Shown here: piece by piece, positions 1-7,606 of the stretch
Layout of the letters: every line of letters begins with the position of its first letter
How positions within the stretch are numbered: the stretch's first letter is position 1
Assembly: GCA_965226435.1 (NCBI GenBank)
Contig: CBDDCY010000012.1
Location: forward strand, 310,001-374,000
Source of the DNA: UBA6623 sp965226435
GTDB lineage: Bacteria; Acidobacteriota; Terriglobia; Bryobacterales; UBA6623
DNA length: 64,000 nt
Reading direction: 5' to 3'
Notes under the pieces: model-generated
The model's database searches: none
What the model saw: the letters and a program-made list of their open reading frames with translations, nothing else
Told to the model about the DNA's origin: nothing
Made by a program: the position numbers and the translations under genes

Positions 1-1472
1 TCGCCGACCGGCAGCCTCCGCTGAGTATACTGCCGCGGCCTGACGGCTCGTACGTCCTGGCCTATCAAGTCGCCATGAGTGACGGATACTTCTATTTCGC
101 CGGCGCCGCCAACGGCAAACTCCTGCACCGCGTCCATGCGCTCAAGTCGCAGTCGGCGGTCGGGGCCGGCGCAGACTCCACGGGTATGCGGAGGAAGCTG
201 AGCACGACGCAGGGGGACGCCGGCTTCGGAGCATACGACCGGATGCGGCCGGGGGAACTCGTCACTCTCGACGCCCGGTTCAACCTCCTGCGTGCCTTTC
301 GTCTGATCTTAGGTTATCTTTTCCAGTTGCCGCCCGGGGAACCGGTCTGGACATCGGACGACATCGCGGTTGACGCCGATAACGACTGGGACGACCCGGC
401 TGTGGTTGGCGCCCATGTCTACAGCGGCTGGACGTACGATTATTTCTTCGGCAGACACGGTTGGGAAGGCATCGACGGCGCGAACGGACGCACGATCACC
501 ATGGTCAATATTGACGAGGATAATGCCTTCTTTGCTCCCCCGCCGTTTGGCCCGGAAGGCAGAGGCATATTCGGTTTCGGTCGGGCTATCGACGAAACGA
601 GCGAGGACCCGTTGACGGTGCTCGATATCGTTGGCCACGAGTTAATGCACGGTGTGACGCACTTCTCCGTGAGCAATCGCACCGGAAGCCCCTTTGGTCT
701 CTCCAACCCCTTCCCCCTGGACGCGCGACTCGGTCCAGAAGGCTTCACCGACGTCGACGGTGAAACTTACACGTGCGCCACCGCACGGTTCCCCGGCTTG
801 GTCGAGACAATGGAGGGGCTGGAAGAAGGTCTGGTCCCGGCCTGGTGTGTCGATGGACGGTTCCTCCTCGCCTACTCGGGAGACGGTGCCATCCACGAAG
901 CCTACTCCGACATCTTCGGCGAATCCCTCGAATTCTTCTATGAAAGTCAAGGCGCCACGGCCGACTATCTCGTGGGCGGCGAAACGAAGCGCGGACCCAT
1001 TCGCTCCCTGAGCGACCCCAAGTCGCTCCGTGACGGCTTTTATCCGGATGTCTACCGCGACCGCTACGAGTTCGCCCTCACTCTGGACGAAGACGAAAAC
1101 TGGGACTACTCCGGGTTCGTATTCATCGATGGCCAGTACATCTACTCTACCGATGAGTTCGGATATGGCGCCCACCATTGGAATTCGCTGATCCTAAGCC
1201 ATGTGTACTATCTAGCCGTCGAGGGCGGCACGCATCGCACCAGCGGCATGACGGTCGAAGGCATCGGGGGAGCCAACCGGGAAGAGATGGAGCGGATTTT
1301 CTTCCATGCGATGAGAGACCTGATGCCTGCTGCGGCGTCGTTGCCGATCGCCGCGGCGGTCCTCCGCCAGGCAGCAGTTGATCTCGCTCCGAGCAGCGAG
1401 GCGGAACGAGCGCTTGACCAGGCGCTACATGCCGTCGGTCTGCCCCCGGACACGGAGGGCCTCCAGGAGTAA
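1..1472 (+). CDS. M4 (thermolysin-like) zinc metallopeptidase, 5' end outside the window
   Basis: A secreted neutral protease of the thermolysin family. The reading frame is already open at base 3, and the first residues (RPDGSYVLAYQV, then SDGYFYF and GKLL) look like the end of an FTP/PepSY propeptide. The ATG at 75 is therefore probably internal and the gene begins upstream of the window. The zinc motif HELMH is encoded at 636-650, and the third ligand Glu sits in HEAYSDIFG near 895-920. The C-terminal helical domain continues to the TAA at 1470-1472. Such enzymes are made as preproproteins and digest extracellular protein. No motif is missing in the visible part. Family assignment is certain; substrate is unknown. 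Confidence 0.93.
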   Translation, partial: ADRQPPLSILPRPDGSYVLAYQVAMSDGYFYFAGAANGKLLHRVHALKSQSAVGAGADSTGMRRKLSTTQGDAGFGAYDRMRPGELVTLDARFNLLRAFRLILGYLFQLPPGEPVWTSDDIAVDADNDWDDPAVVGAHVYSGWTYDYFFGRHGWEGIDGANGRTITMVNIDEDNAFFAPPPFGPEGRGIFGFGRAIDETSEDPLTVLDIVGHELMHGVTHFSVSNRTGSPFGLSNPFPLDARLGPEGFTDVDGETYTCATARFPGLVETMEGLEEGLVPAWCVDGRFLLAYSGDGAIHEAYSDIFGESLEFFYESQGATADYLVGGETKRGPIRSLSDPKSLRDGFYPDVYRDRYEFALTLDEDENWDYSGFVFIDGQYIYSTDEFGYGAHHWNSLILSHVYYLAVEGGTHRTSGMTVEGIGGANREEMERIFFHAMRDLMPAAASLPIAAAVLRQAAVDLAPSSEAERALDQALHAVGLPPDTEGLQE

Positions 1473-1624
1473 CGCACCCGTTCCGGATGCGACCGGTTGC
1501 TGTGTTGGGACCGGCCGGTTACCGGCGGTTAGCCTCAACACATCTTCAATTCCCACAGGGATTTCATCGACGTGTATCAGGTGGAGGGTGGCATTACTCT
1601 CCTGGGCTAGTCGGATCCCGGTCT

Positions 1625-1980
1625 AGGGTAGCGCCCAGAATCGTGCGAATTTATACGCTAAGCCTTTCGCTTCGCACGAGACATAACCCACGAGGTCCTC
1701 GAGGATCTCGAAAGGTTGCTGGCCCGGCGCCAGCCCCGTGAGCCGGATGAAGGCGATCTGGTACGCCAGGCCAAGTTGGTTGTGAGATCGTCGTGCCGTG
1801 CGTACGAGCCCGAGATCCTCGGGGCGCAGCCGGGCCTTCTCGGCGATGAACTCGCGTGAATACTGGTCCATCTTGGAAACTCAAGCTCGTCTTCGTACCG
1901 GTCGATACCTGCACCGATCCAGCAAGCACCGACTCGAAACCTCTTAGCGTATAAATTCGCACGATTCTGGGCGCTACCCT
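1625..1980. mobile_element. Tn3-derived mini-element (MITE-like) with perfect 38-bp terminal inverted repeats
   Basis: Bases 1625-1662 and 1943-1980 are perfect 38-bp inverted repeats. They start AGGGTAGCGCCC at the outer end and finish TATACGCTAAG at the inner end. A length of 38 bp and an inner TAAG end are typical of Tn3-family termini. The 356-bp unit holds only the first codons of a Tn3 transposase, so it is an internally deleted derivative that could be moved only in trans. The 5-bp flanks (GGTCT and TAAAG) are not a duplication. Two further elements with related ends lie at 4381-5396 and 7384-7606. Confidence 0.8.
1662..1871 (-). pseudogene. tnpA: N-terminal fragment of a Tn3-family transposase (TnpA)
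   Basis: An open frame starts with MDQYSREFIAEKARLRPEDL at 1871 and runs into the left terminal repeat of the surrounding mini-element. Segments such as RTARRSHNQLGLAYQIAF and PFEILEDLVGYV match the N-terminal DUF4158 region of Tn3-type transposases. Only about 70 of roughly 1,000 residues remain and the catalytic DDE domain is absent, so it cannot act. Identification rests on motif memory and is fairly secure because the flanking 38-bp ends independently point to Tn3. Confidence 0.65.
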
Positions 1981-1993
1981 TAAAGGCCTTTCT

Positions 1994-2959
1994 TTACACC
2001 GAGATGCGCTCGACGATGTTGCGGGTGACGCACCTGCGCCTACGGTCATAGATCTGGGTAGTCTGGGGATTGGAGTGCCCGGCCAGGTACTGCACGTCCT
2101 CCATGGGCACGTTCTGGCCCAGCAGATCAGTGACCACCATCACCCGGAAACTGTGCGGGGTGATGATCTCCGGCAGCCCAGCGTCGACCAGCCGCCGCTT
2201 GAGCATCCGCCGCACCCCGTGCGCCGTCAGGGCTCGATCCACCAGACCCAATCCCCACCGGTCCGCCGCCAGAAACAGCGGCGCGGCGTTTAGGGATAGG
2301 TCGATGTGGGCGGCTTCCAAGTAGGCGGAGATCCACTCGTCCAGGTCATGCCGCACCGGAATCTCGCGCTGCTTGCCTCCCTTTTCCCGGAACCGCAAGA
2401 CCCGCTGCGTCTCCTGTTCCTGGAGATCCCCGCGCCGCAGCCGAGAGATGGCTCCCACCCGCACCCCGGTGTAGGTCAGCACGCCCAGCACGGCCCGATC
2501 CCGCAACCCCACCGCGTGAGAGAGGTCCAGGGAACCGAGCAATGCCCGCGCCTGCCCGGGGGACAGCTCAGGCGTCTTGCCGTCCACCACGGAGTGCTTC
2601 TTGCCCCGCACGGAGGAAAAGGGGTTCAGCGCCACGGCATGGCGCGTCACCAGGGTGTCGAAGAAGTGACGCAGGGCGGCCAGGGCCAGATTCCGGGTGG
2701 GGTCCGATCCGGGCAACTCCTCGATAAAACGCCCGGCCAGCCCCGGCGTGACCTGGCGCAGCTCGATCCCTTGCTCCTCGCACCAAGCCAAAAAGCGCCC
2801 CACGGGACGGGCATAGGCGCGGCGGGTGTGGGGGTTGGAGATCTTGGCCGAGAAGAACTCGTCAGCGGCGAAGCAGGCATTCTTCCCGGCCCGCTGCAGG
2901 AGGGCCGGGAAGGCATCGGCCAGGGGGGAGGTGGGGGAGTGCTGAAGCGAGCGATTCAT
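1994..2959 (-). CDS. Tyrosine recombinase/integrase
   Basis: A 321-residue site-specific tyrosine recombinase, counted from the ATG at 2959. The frame stays open a little further upstream but then overlaps the att-like site. The SAM-like N-terminal DNA-binding domain occupies about residues 27-120 (ISNPHTRRAYARPVGRFLAW). The catalytic domain shows Arg167 in YTGVRVGAI, Lys196 in EKGGKQREIPV, HxxR at 269-272 (HSFR), His295 in AGHSNP and nucleophile Tyr304 in TQIYDRRR. All expected catalytic residues are present, so it is probably active. A dif-like palindrome lies 25 bp upstream of the start and is the obvious candidate substrate. A truncated relative of its N-terminus occurs twice in the duplicated block (11563-11775 and 35631-35843). 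Confidence 0.9.
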   Translation of the reverse strand: MNRSLQHSPTSPLADAFPALLQRAGKNACFAADEFFSAKISNPHTRRAYARPVGRFLAWCEEQGIELRQVTPGLAGRFIEELPGSDPTRNLALAALRHFFDTLVTRHAVALNPFSSVRGKKHSVVDGKTPELSPGQARALLGSLDLSHAVGLRDRAVLGVLTYTGVRVGAISRLRRGDLQEQETQRVLRFREKGGKQREIPVRHDLDEWISAYLEAAHIDLSLNAAPLFLAADRWGLGLVDRALTAHGVRRMLKRRLVDAGLPEIITPHSFRVMVVTDLLGQNVPMEDVQYLAGHSNPQTTQIYDRRRRCVTRNIVERISV

Positions 2960-2983
2960 GGGTAAAAGTTTATCCAACACATG

Positions 2984-3005
2984 GAACGATAACATACTTT
3001 ATCGT
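2984..3005. other. dif-like recombination site upstream of the recombinase gene
   Basis: A 22-bp sequence contains the perfect arms ACGATAA and TTATCGT separated by 6 bp, the geometry of XerCD/dif-type cores. It lies just upstream of the tyrosine recombinase start. An exact reverse-complement copy occurs at 32847-32868 and nowhere else that I noticed. The role as crossover site is inferred from architecture and position. Confidence 0.6.
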
Positions 3006-3188
3006 GCCATATAAAGCAGCCGGATTCAGCCCCTGGAAACCGCCATGATGCTGGATCACTAATCCTGTCCGTCGCGCTCCATCTCTGAAGTCCTGCCGTT
3101 TATCTAGCATTGGCCCCTGCTGGCGACCACGGCCTTGGGCCGTAACTACTAATAGTTTTTATGTGACTATATATGGTCTAATAGGGAC

Positions 3189-3446
3189 ATGAACCAGACA
3201 GCGAAGGTGTCGGAACTGAAGGCGAAGCTGAGTGGGTACTTGGCGCAGGTGCGCCGGGGGGACACCGTCACGGTGTGTGACCGCCAGACGCCGATCGCGC
3301 TGCTTGTGCCGATCGCGGGTGCTGCCGCCGGGCTCGAGGTACGAGAGCCGACCGATGCGAACGCCCTGCCGATGGCACCGCGCATTACGCTCAAGGAAGG
3401 GATCGACGTCGTTGAACTCCTGCGGGTGGATCGGGACGACCGGTGA
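3189..3446 (+). CDS. Type II antitoxin, Phd/YefM family
   Basis: An 85-residue antitoxin. The N-terminus (VSELKAKLSGYLAQVRRGDTV, then a TPIALLVPI strand) is the Phd/YefM DNA-binding fold that autorepresses the operon. The C-terminal tail is expected to bind and block the toxin. The gene ends with a 4-bp GTGA overlap with the PIN-domain toxin, the usual antitoxin-first arrangement with translational coupling. A short AT-rich promoter-like stretch (TATATGGTCTAATAGGG) lies just upstream. Assignment is strong from sequence plus context; the operator was not identified. Confidence 0.88.
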   Translation: MNQTAKVSELKAKLSGYLAQVRRGDTVTVCDRQTPIALLVPIAGAAAGLEVREPTDANALPMAPRITLKEGIDVVELLRVDRDDR

Positions 3447-3871
3447 CGATTTATCTTGACACGAGCGCGGTGCTGCGCGGGCTGCTTGGCACGGGAAAAC
3501 CGCTACCAGAATGGGGTACGTGGAACCGCGCGTATTCGAGCGAAATCATGGGCGTCGAGGCGAGGCGGGCGCTCGACCGTCTCCGCCTGTCGCGCTCTCT
3601 CGATGATGACGGATTGGCCGACGCGCACGAGGCGATCGCCGCGACGGAGCGCGCGATCGGGTCGATCCGGCTGACCTCCGCGGTCTTGCGACGAGCCAGT
3701 CAACCAATGCCAACCGTCGTCAAAACGCTCGATGCGATCCATCTAGCAAGCGCCCTGCTCTTCGAGGAGCGTCACGAGGTCGGTCTCGTGTTTGGCACGC
3801 ACGACCGCAGCCAAGCGACAGCGGCACGTGCCCTCGGCTTCGATGTAGTAGGCATACCTATGCGACAGTAG
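3443..3871 (+). CDS. vapC: PIN-domain ribonuclease toxin, VapC-like
   Basis: A 142-residue PIN-domain toxin starting at a GTG that overlaps the antitoxin stop. The first acidic residue is in IYLDTSA near the N-terminus, a conserved Glu lies in MGVEARRAL, and the distal Asp is in TLDAIHLASALLFEE. These three supply the metal-binding site of VapC ribonucleases, which cut tRNA or rRNA when freed from the antitoxin. Length is typical of the family and no motif is damaged, so the pair is likely functional. It sits next to a plasmid-replication remnant and a resolvase, suggesting arrival on mobile DNA. Confidence 0.88.
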   Translation: MTIYLDTSAVLRGLLGTGKPLPEWGTWNRAYSSEIMGVEARRALDRLRLSRSLDDDGLADAHEAIAATERAIGSIRLTSAVLRRASQPMPTVVKTLDAIHLASALLFEERHEVGLVFGTHDRSQATAARALGFDVVGIPMRQ

Positions 3872-4101
3872 AAGAGCCGGGAAGCGAGGCAAAGATCTAC
3901 CGCCAGTTCGGGGCGGAACCGGCCAAGGCGGACGACAAGCGCACCGTTGACAACTTCCGCACAAAGTGCCTCCGAGAGCTAAGGAAGATCAAGCTGGCCT
4001 GGCCGGGTCTGAACTACGCGACGGCCAAAGGGGTGCTGATTCTCTCCCCCTCGAAACCCGCAATTGCGCCCACGACCGGCCCACAGCGTCTCGTGGAGTA
4101 G
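3868..4101 (+). pseudogene. C-terminal remnant of a plasmid RepA-type replication initiator
   Basis: A frame with no credible start runs from the end of the toxin gene to a TAG at 4099-4101. It encodes DNFRTKCLRELRKIKLAWPG followed by LNYATAKGVLILSPSKPAI. This pattern is what I know from the C-terminus of plasmid-encoded RepA initiators (RepA_C type). The remaining roughly 75 residues are only the tail of a protein normally near 300 residues, so it is a relic. It supports a plasmid origin for the VapC/resolvase neighbourhood. Identification is from memory of the motif and should be checked by search. Confidence 0.5.
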
Positions 4102-4168
4102 CCCCGGGATCGCCCAGGAGCGACCGAACGCGAGCCGGGTGCTTCCGATGGAGGAGAGACGACGTTCC

Positions 4169-4333
4169 ATGGCAAAGCCGAAAACCCACATCCGAAAGGA
4201 CGACCGAAAACCGGAAAATTCCGTCGGGGGCCTCCGGCGGACACTGTGCGGGCTCTTCATCCCGCGCGAGCAACTGGACAACGCCAATCCGTCGTGCCAG
4301 AAATGCCTTCAGTTCCGCAAGAAGGCCCGTTAA
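4169..4333 (+). CDS. Small cysteine-containing protein, function unknown
   Basis: A 54-residue basic protein beginning MAKPKTHIRKDD. The ATG at 4169 is chosen because a strong Shine-Dalgarno run (GGAGGAGAG, 4149-4157) lies 11 bases upstream. The in-frame ATG at 4148 lies just upstream of that run. Three cysteines in the pattern C-x(13)-C-x2-C (RTLCG, then SCQKCLQF) suggest a small zinc-binding knuckle. It has the size and charge of accessory proteins carried on plasmids and islands. I do not recognise the family. Confidence 0.5.
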   Translation: MAKPKTHIRKDDRKPENSVGGLRRTLCGLFIPREQLDNANPSCQKCLQFRKKAR

Positions 4334-4437
4334 CGCGTCCAGGAGCGACGAACGCGGGCCGGGACACCTTTTTCCTACCAAGGGTAGCGCCCATATTGGT
4401 GTTGAAATACAACATAAGGGCGGCCCGAGCCTTGTAG

Positions 4438-5061
4438 TCAGCCCGGAGCGATCTTGCGGGTCTCGATGAAGTGGTAGAGGGCGGAGCGGGAGACGTCCAG
4501 TATCTTGGCGATCGAGGCCTTGGAGACATCCTTGCCCAGCAGCGCCCGGATGTCTTGCTCCTTGCCGTCGAGCTTGGATGTTCCCAAGGCCCCCTTGGGC
4601 CGTCCGAGCAGCTTCCCCTTGGCCTTCGCGGCGGCGAGGCCTTCCTTGGTCCGTTCCGAGATCAGGTCCCGCTCGACCTCGGCAAACAATCCGAACAGGG
4701 CGATCATCACCTTGGTCCGCAGGTCCTGCTTGCCGTCGAACTCGATCGCCTCCTTGATGGCGATGAAGCGGATCTTGCGCCGGACCAGGGTCTCCACGAT
4801 CTGGATCACCTGAGAGAGGCTGCGGCCGAGCCGCGACAACTCGCTGACCAGCAGCCGGTCGCCGGGCTCGAGCGTCCCCAACATTTCGTCGATGCGGCGC
4901 TCGAGCGGACTCTGGCGCGACGAGATCCGGGACTCGATGAATTGGTCGATCGGGAATCGGCGTTTCTGGCTGAACTCGAGGATCGCCAGCTTCTGGTTGG
5001 CGAGATCCTGCGAACGAGTGGAGACACGGAGGTAGGCGACGGTTTTCAAGGCGGCGTCCAA
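4438..5061 (-). CDS. tnpR: Serine resolvase/invertase, TnpR-like
   Basis: A 207-residue small serine recombinase. The N-terminal catalytic domain begins with AYLRVS, making Ser14 the nucleophile, and includes ELSRLGRSLSQVIQIVE and the conserved FGLFAEVERDLISERT segment. A C-terminal helix-turn-helix (residues about 160-205, ending ALYHFIETRKIAPG) follows the usual GRPKG linker. It would resolve Tn3 cointegrates at a res site. The 300 bp between its start and the right terminal repeat is the expected location of that site. The gene is complete. A decayed relative of its C-terminus lies near 31.6-31.7 kb. Confidence 0.9.
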   Translation of the reverse strand: MDAALKTVAYLRVSTRSQDLANQKLAILEFSQKRRFPIDQFIESRISSRQSPLERRIDEMLGTLEPGDRLLVSELSRLGRSLSQVIQIVETLVRRKIRFIAIKEAIEFDGKQDLRTKVMIALFGLFAEVERDLISERTKEGLAAAKAKGKLLGRPKGALGTSKLDGKEQDIRALLGKDVSKASIAKILDVSRSALYHFIETRKIAPG

Positions 5062-5358
5062 GAAAAGGTCAAATGGGGTCTATTTCGGACTGTTAAAGAC
5101 TATAGTATCCAGAACATTGTATAGTCAACTAACGTCGATCAAGACGGACATTATTATAGACACCTGGCCATGATCTTCCCGTCTCGAAGCCAATTGGCAA
5201 GCAAGCAGATCACACGGACGGGGCGAGCGGAGGCTGTCACCAAGGAAGGTCTGGCCGCAACCCTGCTTCCCAGGACGTCAGCCCGATCAAATGGGACAAC
5301 GTCATTCTCTACGGCCAGTACGTCCTCGATCGTGCCCGGGTCCGCTAAGGAACGGGTC
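5062..5358. other. Putative res region of the Tn3-type element
   Basis: A non-coding spacer between the resolvase start and the right terminal repeat. The first 100 bases are AT-rich and contain short dyads such as GACTATAGTATC and ATTGTATAGTCAA, as expected for resolvase subsites and the tnpR promoter. The assignment is positional only. Confidence 0.3.
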
Positions 5359-5622
5359 CTTATGTTGTATTTCAACACGAATGTGGGCGCTACCCTTACT
5401 CCCACGGGGAACCCCTACAGGGCTTTACTTGCGGGGCCTACCATGTACCGGGCCACTAGGCGCTCCGGCCGACACGGCTCCCTGTGAAGCCCTCTGCGGT
5501 CGCCGGAACGGCGCAATCGGGCAGCATTCGACGGCCGGAGCAGCAGGGAAAGGGGTATCGAACGTGGCAGAAGTGCGAAAAGCGTTGCATCGCGGCGGCG
5601 GATCGCCTACCCTGTCCGTGCC

Positions 5623-7221
5623 ATGAAGGCCAAAACGGAAATCCTGGCTGAAGGGTGGAATTCCCGCCTGGGTGTCATCCTGGCCGTAGCCGGTTCCGCG
5701 GTGGGTTTGGGTAATTTCCTCCGCTTTCCAGGTCAGGCGGTCGCCAATGGCGGCGGCGCCTTCATGATTCCCTACCTCTGCGCTCTCCTGCTGTTGGGGA
5801 TTCCCATATGTTGGGCCGAGTGGACGATGGGCCGCTACGGCGGCGCGCGCGGCTTCCATTCCTCGCCGGCGATCATGGGTGTAGTCGGACGGGGGGCGGT
5901 GCCGCGCTATTTGGGTGTTATCGGACTGCTGATTCCCTTGGTCATCTTCATGTACTACGGGTTGGTCGAGTCCTGGTGCCTGCGCTATGCCTGGGCTTAT
6001 GCCAGTGGCGCCATGGATCTTGGTAGCGACGTATCCGCATACACGGGGGCCTCGCAGGCATTCTTTTCCGAGATCTCCGGGTCCTCTCAGCATGGCGTCA
6101 TCGTGGACGGGCATTTGGACGCCGCGGTCGTGTTCTGGGCCGTTGCGTTTGTGATTAACCTCTGGTTGGTCTATCGGGGTCTTTCCCGCGGCATCGAAAC
6201 TTTCTGTCGATGGGCGATGCCGGCGATGGCCGTCTGTGCCGTCGTAGTTTTGATTCGAGTCCTGACCCTGGGCACACCGAACCCGGTTCTGCCGGATCAG
6301 AACGTGCTGAACGGTCTAGGGTTCATGTGGAATCCGGACTTTTCCCGCCTGGGAGACTTCCAGACCTGGCTGGCAGCGGCCGGACAGGTCTTCTTCAGCC
6401 TGTCGGTCGGATTTGGAGTCATTCTCAATTACTCCTCCTACCTTCGGAAGAAGGATGACGTCGTCCTTTCTGGGCTGACAGCTTCGGCCACGAACGCGTT
6501 GTTTGAAGTCGGGTTTGGCGGGCTCATTACCGTAACTGCGGCATTCGTGTTCCTGGGAGACAGTGGCGCCACGGGAGGGACCTTCGGGCTAGGGTTTAAT
6601 GCGCTTCCCGTCGTGTTTGCCCATATGGGCGGACTGGGACGCTGGATCGGTTTTGTCTGGTTTTTCATGCTTTTTCTGGCCGCAATCACGAGTTCGCTTT
6701 CGATGCTGCAACCGGTGAAGGCGTTTCTCCAGGAGGCGCTGGGCGTTTCGGCCCGGCGTGCGATGGTTCTCCTGGGCGTGATGTCCGTCTGCGGATCTTT
6801 GTGGGTTCTTTATTTCAGCGCGGATCTGGTCGCGCTGGATACGATGGACTTCTGGGTCGGCACGTTTGCTATCTTCGTGTTGGCTGCGGTTCAGATCGTC
6901 TGTTTCGGCTGGGTGATGGGGGTGGACCGTGGTTTTCGCGAAGCCCACCAGGGGGCGTCGGTCCGAATACCTCACCTGTTCCGCTTCATCATCAAGTACG
7001 TAGCTCCTGTCTATCTGGGTGTCGTGTTCATCGGTTTTTCGATACAGAGCTTGCCGGGGCGCCTTGCGGGTTTGGTTGAAAATCCGGTGGCCCTGGCGAC
7101 CTTCGTTTTCCTGATCTTGGTTCTGGTGCTGCTGCTGGTTTTCCTGCGCAGGGGCGAGCACCGTTGGCGCGAGGCAGGAATGGATCTTGACGGCATCCTG
7201 GGCCAAGAGGAGGCCCGGTGA
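5623..7221 (+). CDS. Sodium-dependent amino-acid transporter, NSS/SNF (LeuT-like) family
   Basis: A 532-residue inner-membrane symporter. TM1 carries the unwound sodium/substrate-binding motif (AVAGSAVGLGNFLRFPGQA, residues about 21-39) followed by NGGGAF, hallmarks of the neurotransmitter:sodium symporter family. Roughly twelve hydrophobic segments span the protein and the C-terminus is short and cytoplasmic. It would use the sodium gradient to take up a neutral amino acid, perhaps methionine or alanine as in MetP-type transporters. Its stop overlaps the start of a 43-residue small subunit, a pairing known for MetPS-like systems. The gene is intact and lies among mobile fragments. Confidence 0.92.
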   Translation: MKAKTEILAEGWNSRLGVILAVAGSAVGLGNFLRFPGQAVANGGGAFMIPYLCALLLLGIPICWAEWTMGRYGGARGFHSSPAIMGVVGRGAVPRYLGVIGLLIPLVIFMYYGLVESWCLRYAWAYASGAMDLGSDVSAYTGASQAFFSEISGSSQHGVIVDGHLDAAVVFWAVAFVINLWLVYRGLSRGIETFCRWAMPAMAVCAVVVLIRVLTLGTPNPVLPDQNVLNGLGFMWNPDFSRLGDFQTWLAAAGQVFFSLSVGFGVILNYSSYLRKKDDVVLSGLTASATNALFEVGFGGLITVTAAFVFLGDSGATGGTFGLGFNALPVVFAHMGGLGRWIGFVWFFMLFLAAITSSLSMLQPVKAFLQEALGVSARRAMVLLGVMSVCGSLWVLYFSADLVALDTMDFWVGTFAIFVLAAVQIVCFGWVMGVDRGFREAHQGASVRIPHLFRFIIKYVAPVYLGVVFIGFSIQSLPGRLAGLVENPVALATFVFLILVLVLLLVFLRRGEHRWREAGMDLDGILGQEEAR

Positions 7222-7349
7222 CTCCGACCGGGTGGGTGGTCATGCTGACTTCGCTGGGACTGGTTTGGGCGTTGGCCGGCTGGTGTTTCTACCGGGTGTT
7301 AAACCAGGACGAGTCCGACGAAACGACCGATGATCCTGGGCCTCGATAA
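7218..7349 (+). CDS. MetS-like small subunit of an NSS transporter
   Basis: A 43-residue single-span membrane protein starting at a GTG that overlaps the transporter stop by 4 bp. It encodes VTPTGWVVMLTSLGLVW, then GWCFYRVL and an acidic tail ending DDPGPR. One transmembrane helix followed by a charged cytoplasmic tail, placed directly behind an NSS transporter, matches the MetS-family small subunits (MaAIMP-type). These are needed for transporter activity in MetPS. Overlap implies translational coupling and fixed stoichiometry. Confidence 0.8.
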   Translation: MTPTGWVVMLTSLGLVWALAGWCFYRVLNQDESDETTDDPGPR

Positions 7350-7383
7350 GTCACAGGATTGAGCGCAAAGAAAGGACCTGAAC

Positions 7384-7606
7384 AGGGTAGCGCCCAGAAT
7401 CGTGCGAGTGGGGTATCCATTTGACTCAGGCAGCCACAAGATGTTGTGGTCGCGCGAAAGCATCTACCAAGAAGCGAATCCCGAGGTTACTGCTCTGGCG
7501 CGGCGTGGGGCTGCGTAGCGCGTCCGATTCTCGGAGTTGCCGCCCGAAGGCTGCCACCGCAATGAATTCGCGTGTGGGTCGGCTTGGCGGCCACTCGCAC
7601 GATTCT
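7384..7606. mobile_element. Remnant of a Tn3-type mini-element
   Basis: The outer 24 bases at 7384-7407 match the end of the 1625-1980 element (AGGGTAGCGCCC, then CAGAATCGTGCGA). A 16-bp inverted partner of its inner part (7396-7411) lies at 7591-7606. The outer 12 bases of the right end are missing, replaced by sequence leading into the M48 peptidase. It is a damaged third member of the mini-element family. Confidence 0.5.

Larger units (their letters stand above)
4381..5396. mobile_element. Tn3-type mini-element carrying a resolvase gene
   Basis: Terminal 38-bp inverted repeats lie at 4381-4418 and 5359-5396. They begin AGGGTAGCGCCC at the outer ends, finish ACAACATAAG at the inner ends, and differ at two positions. 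The 1,016-bp unit contains a serine resolvase and a spacer that could hold its res site, but no transposase. The outer 12 bases match the ends of the mini-element at 1625-1980. Flanks (TACCA and TACTC) share only three bases, so there is no clean 5-bp target duplication. It looks like a Tn3 transposon that kept its resolution module and lost tnpA. Confidence 0.75.
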
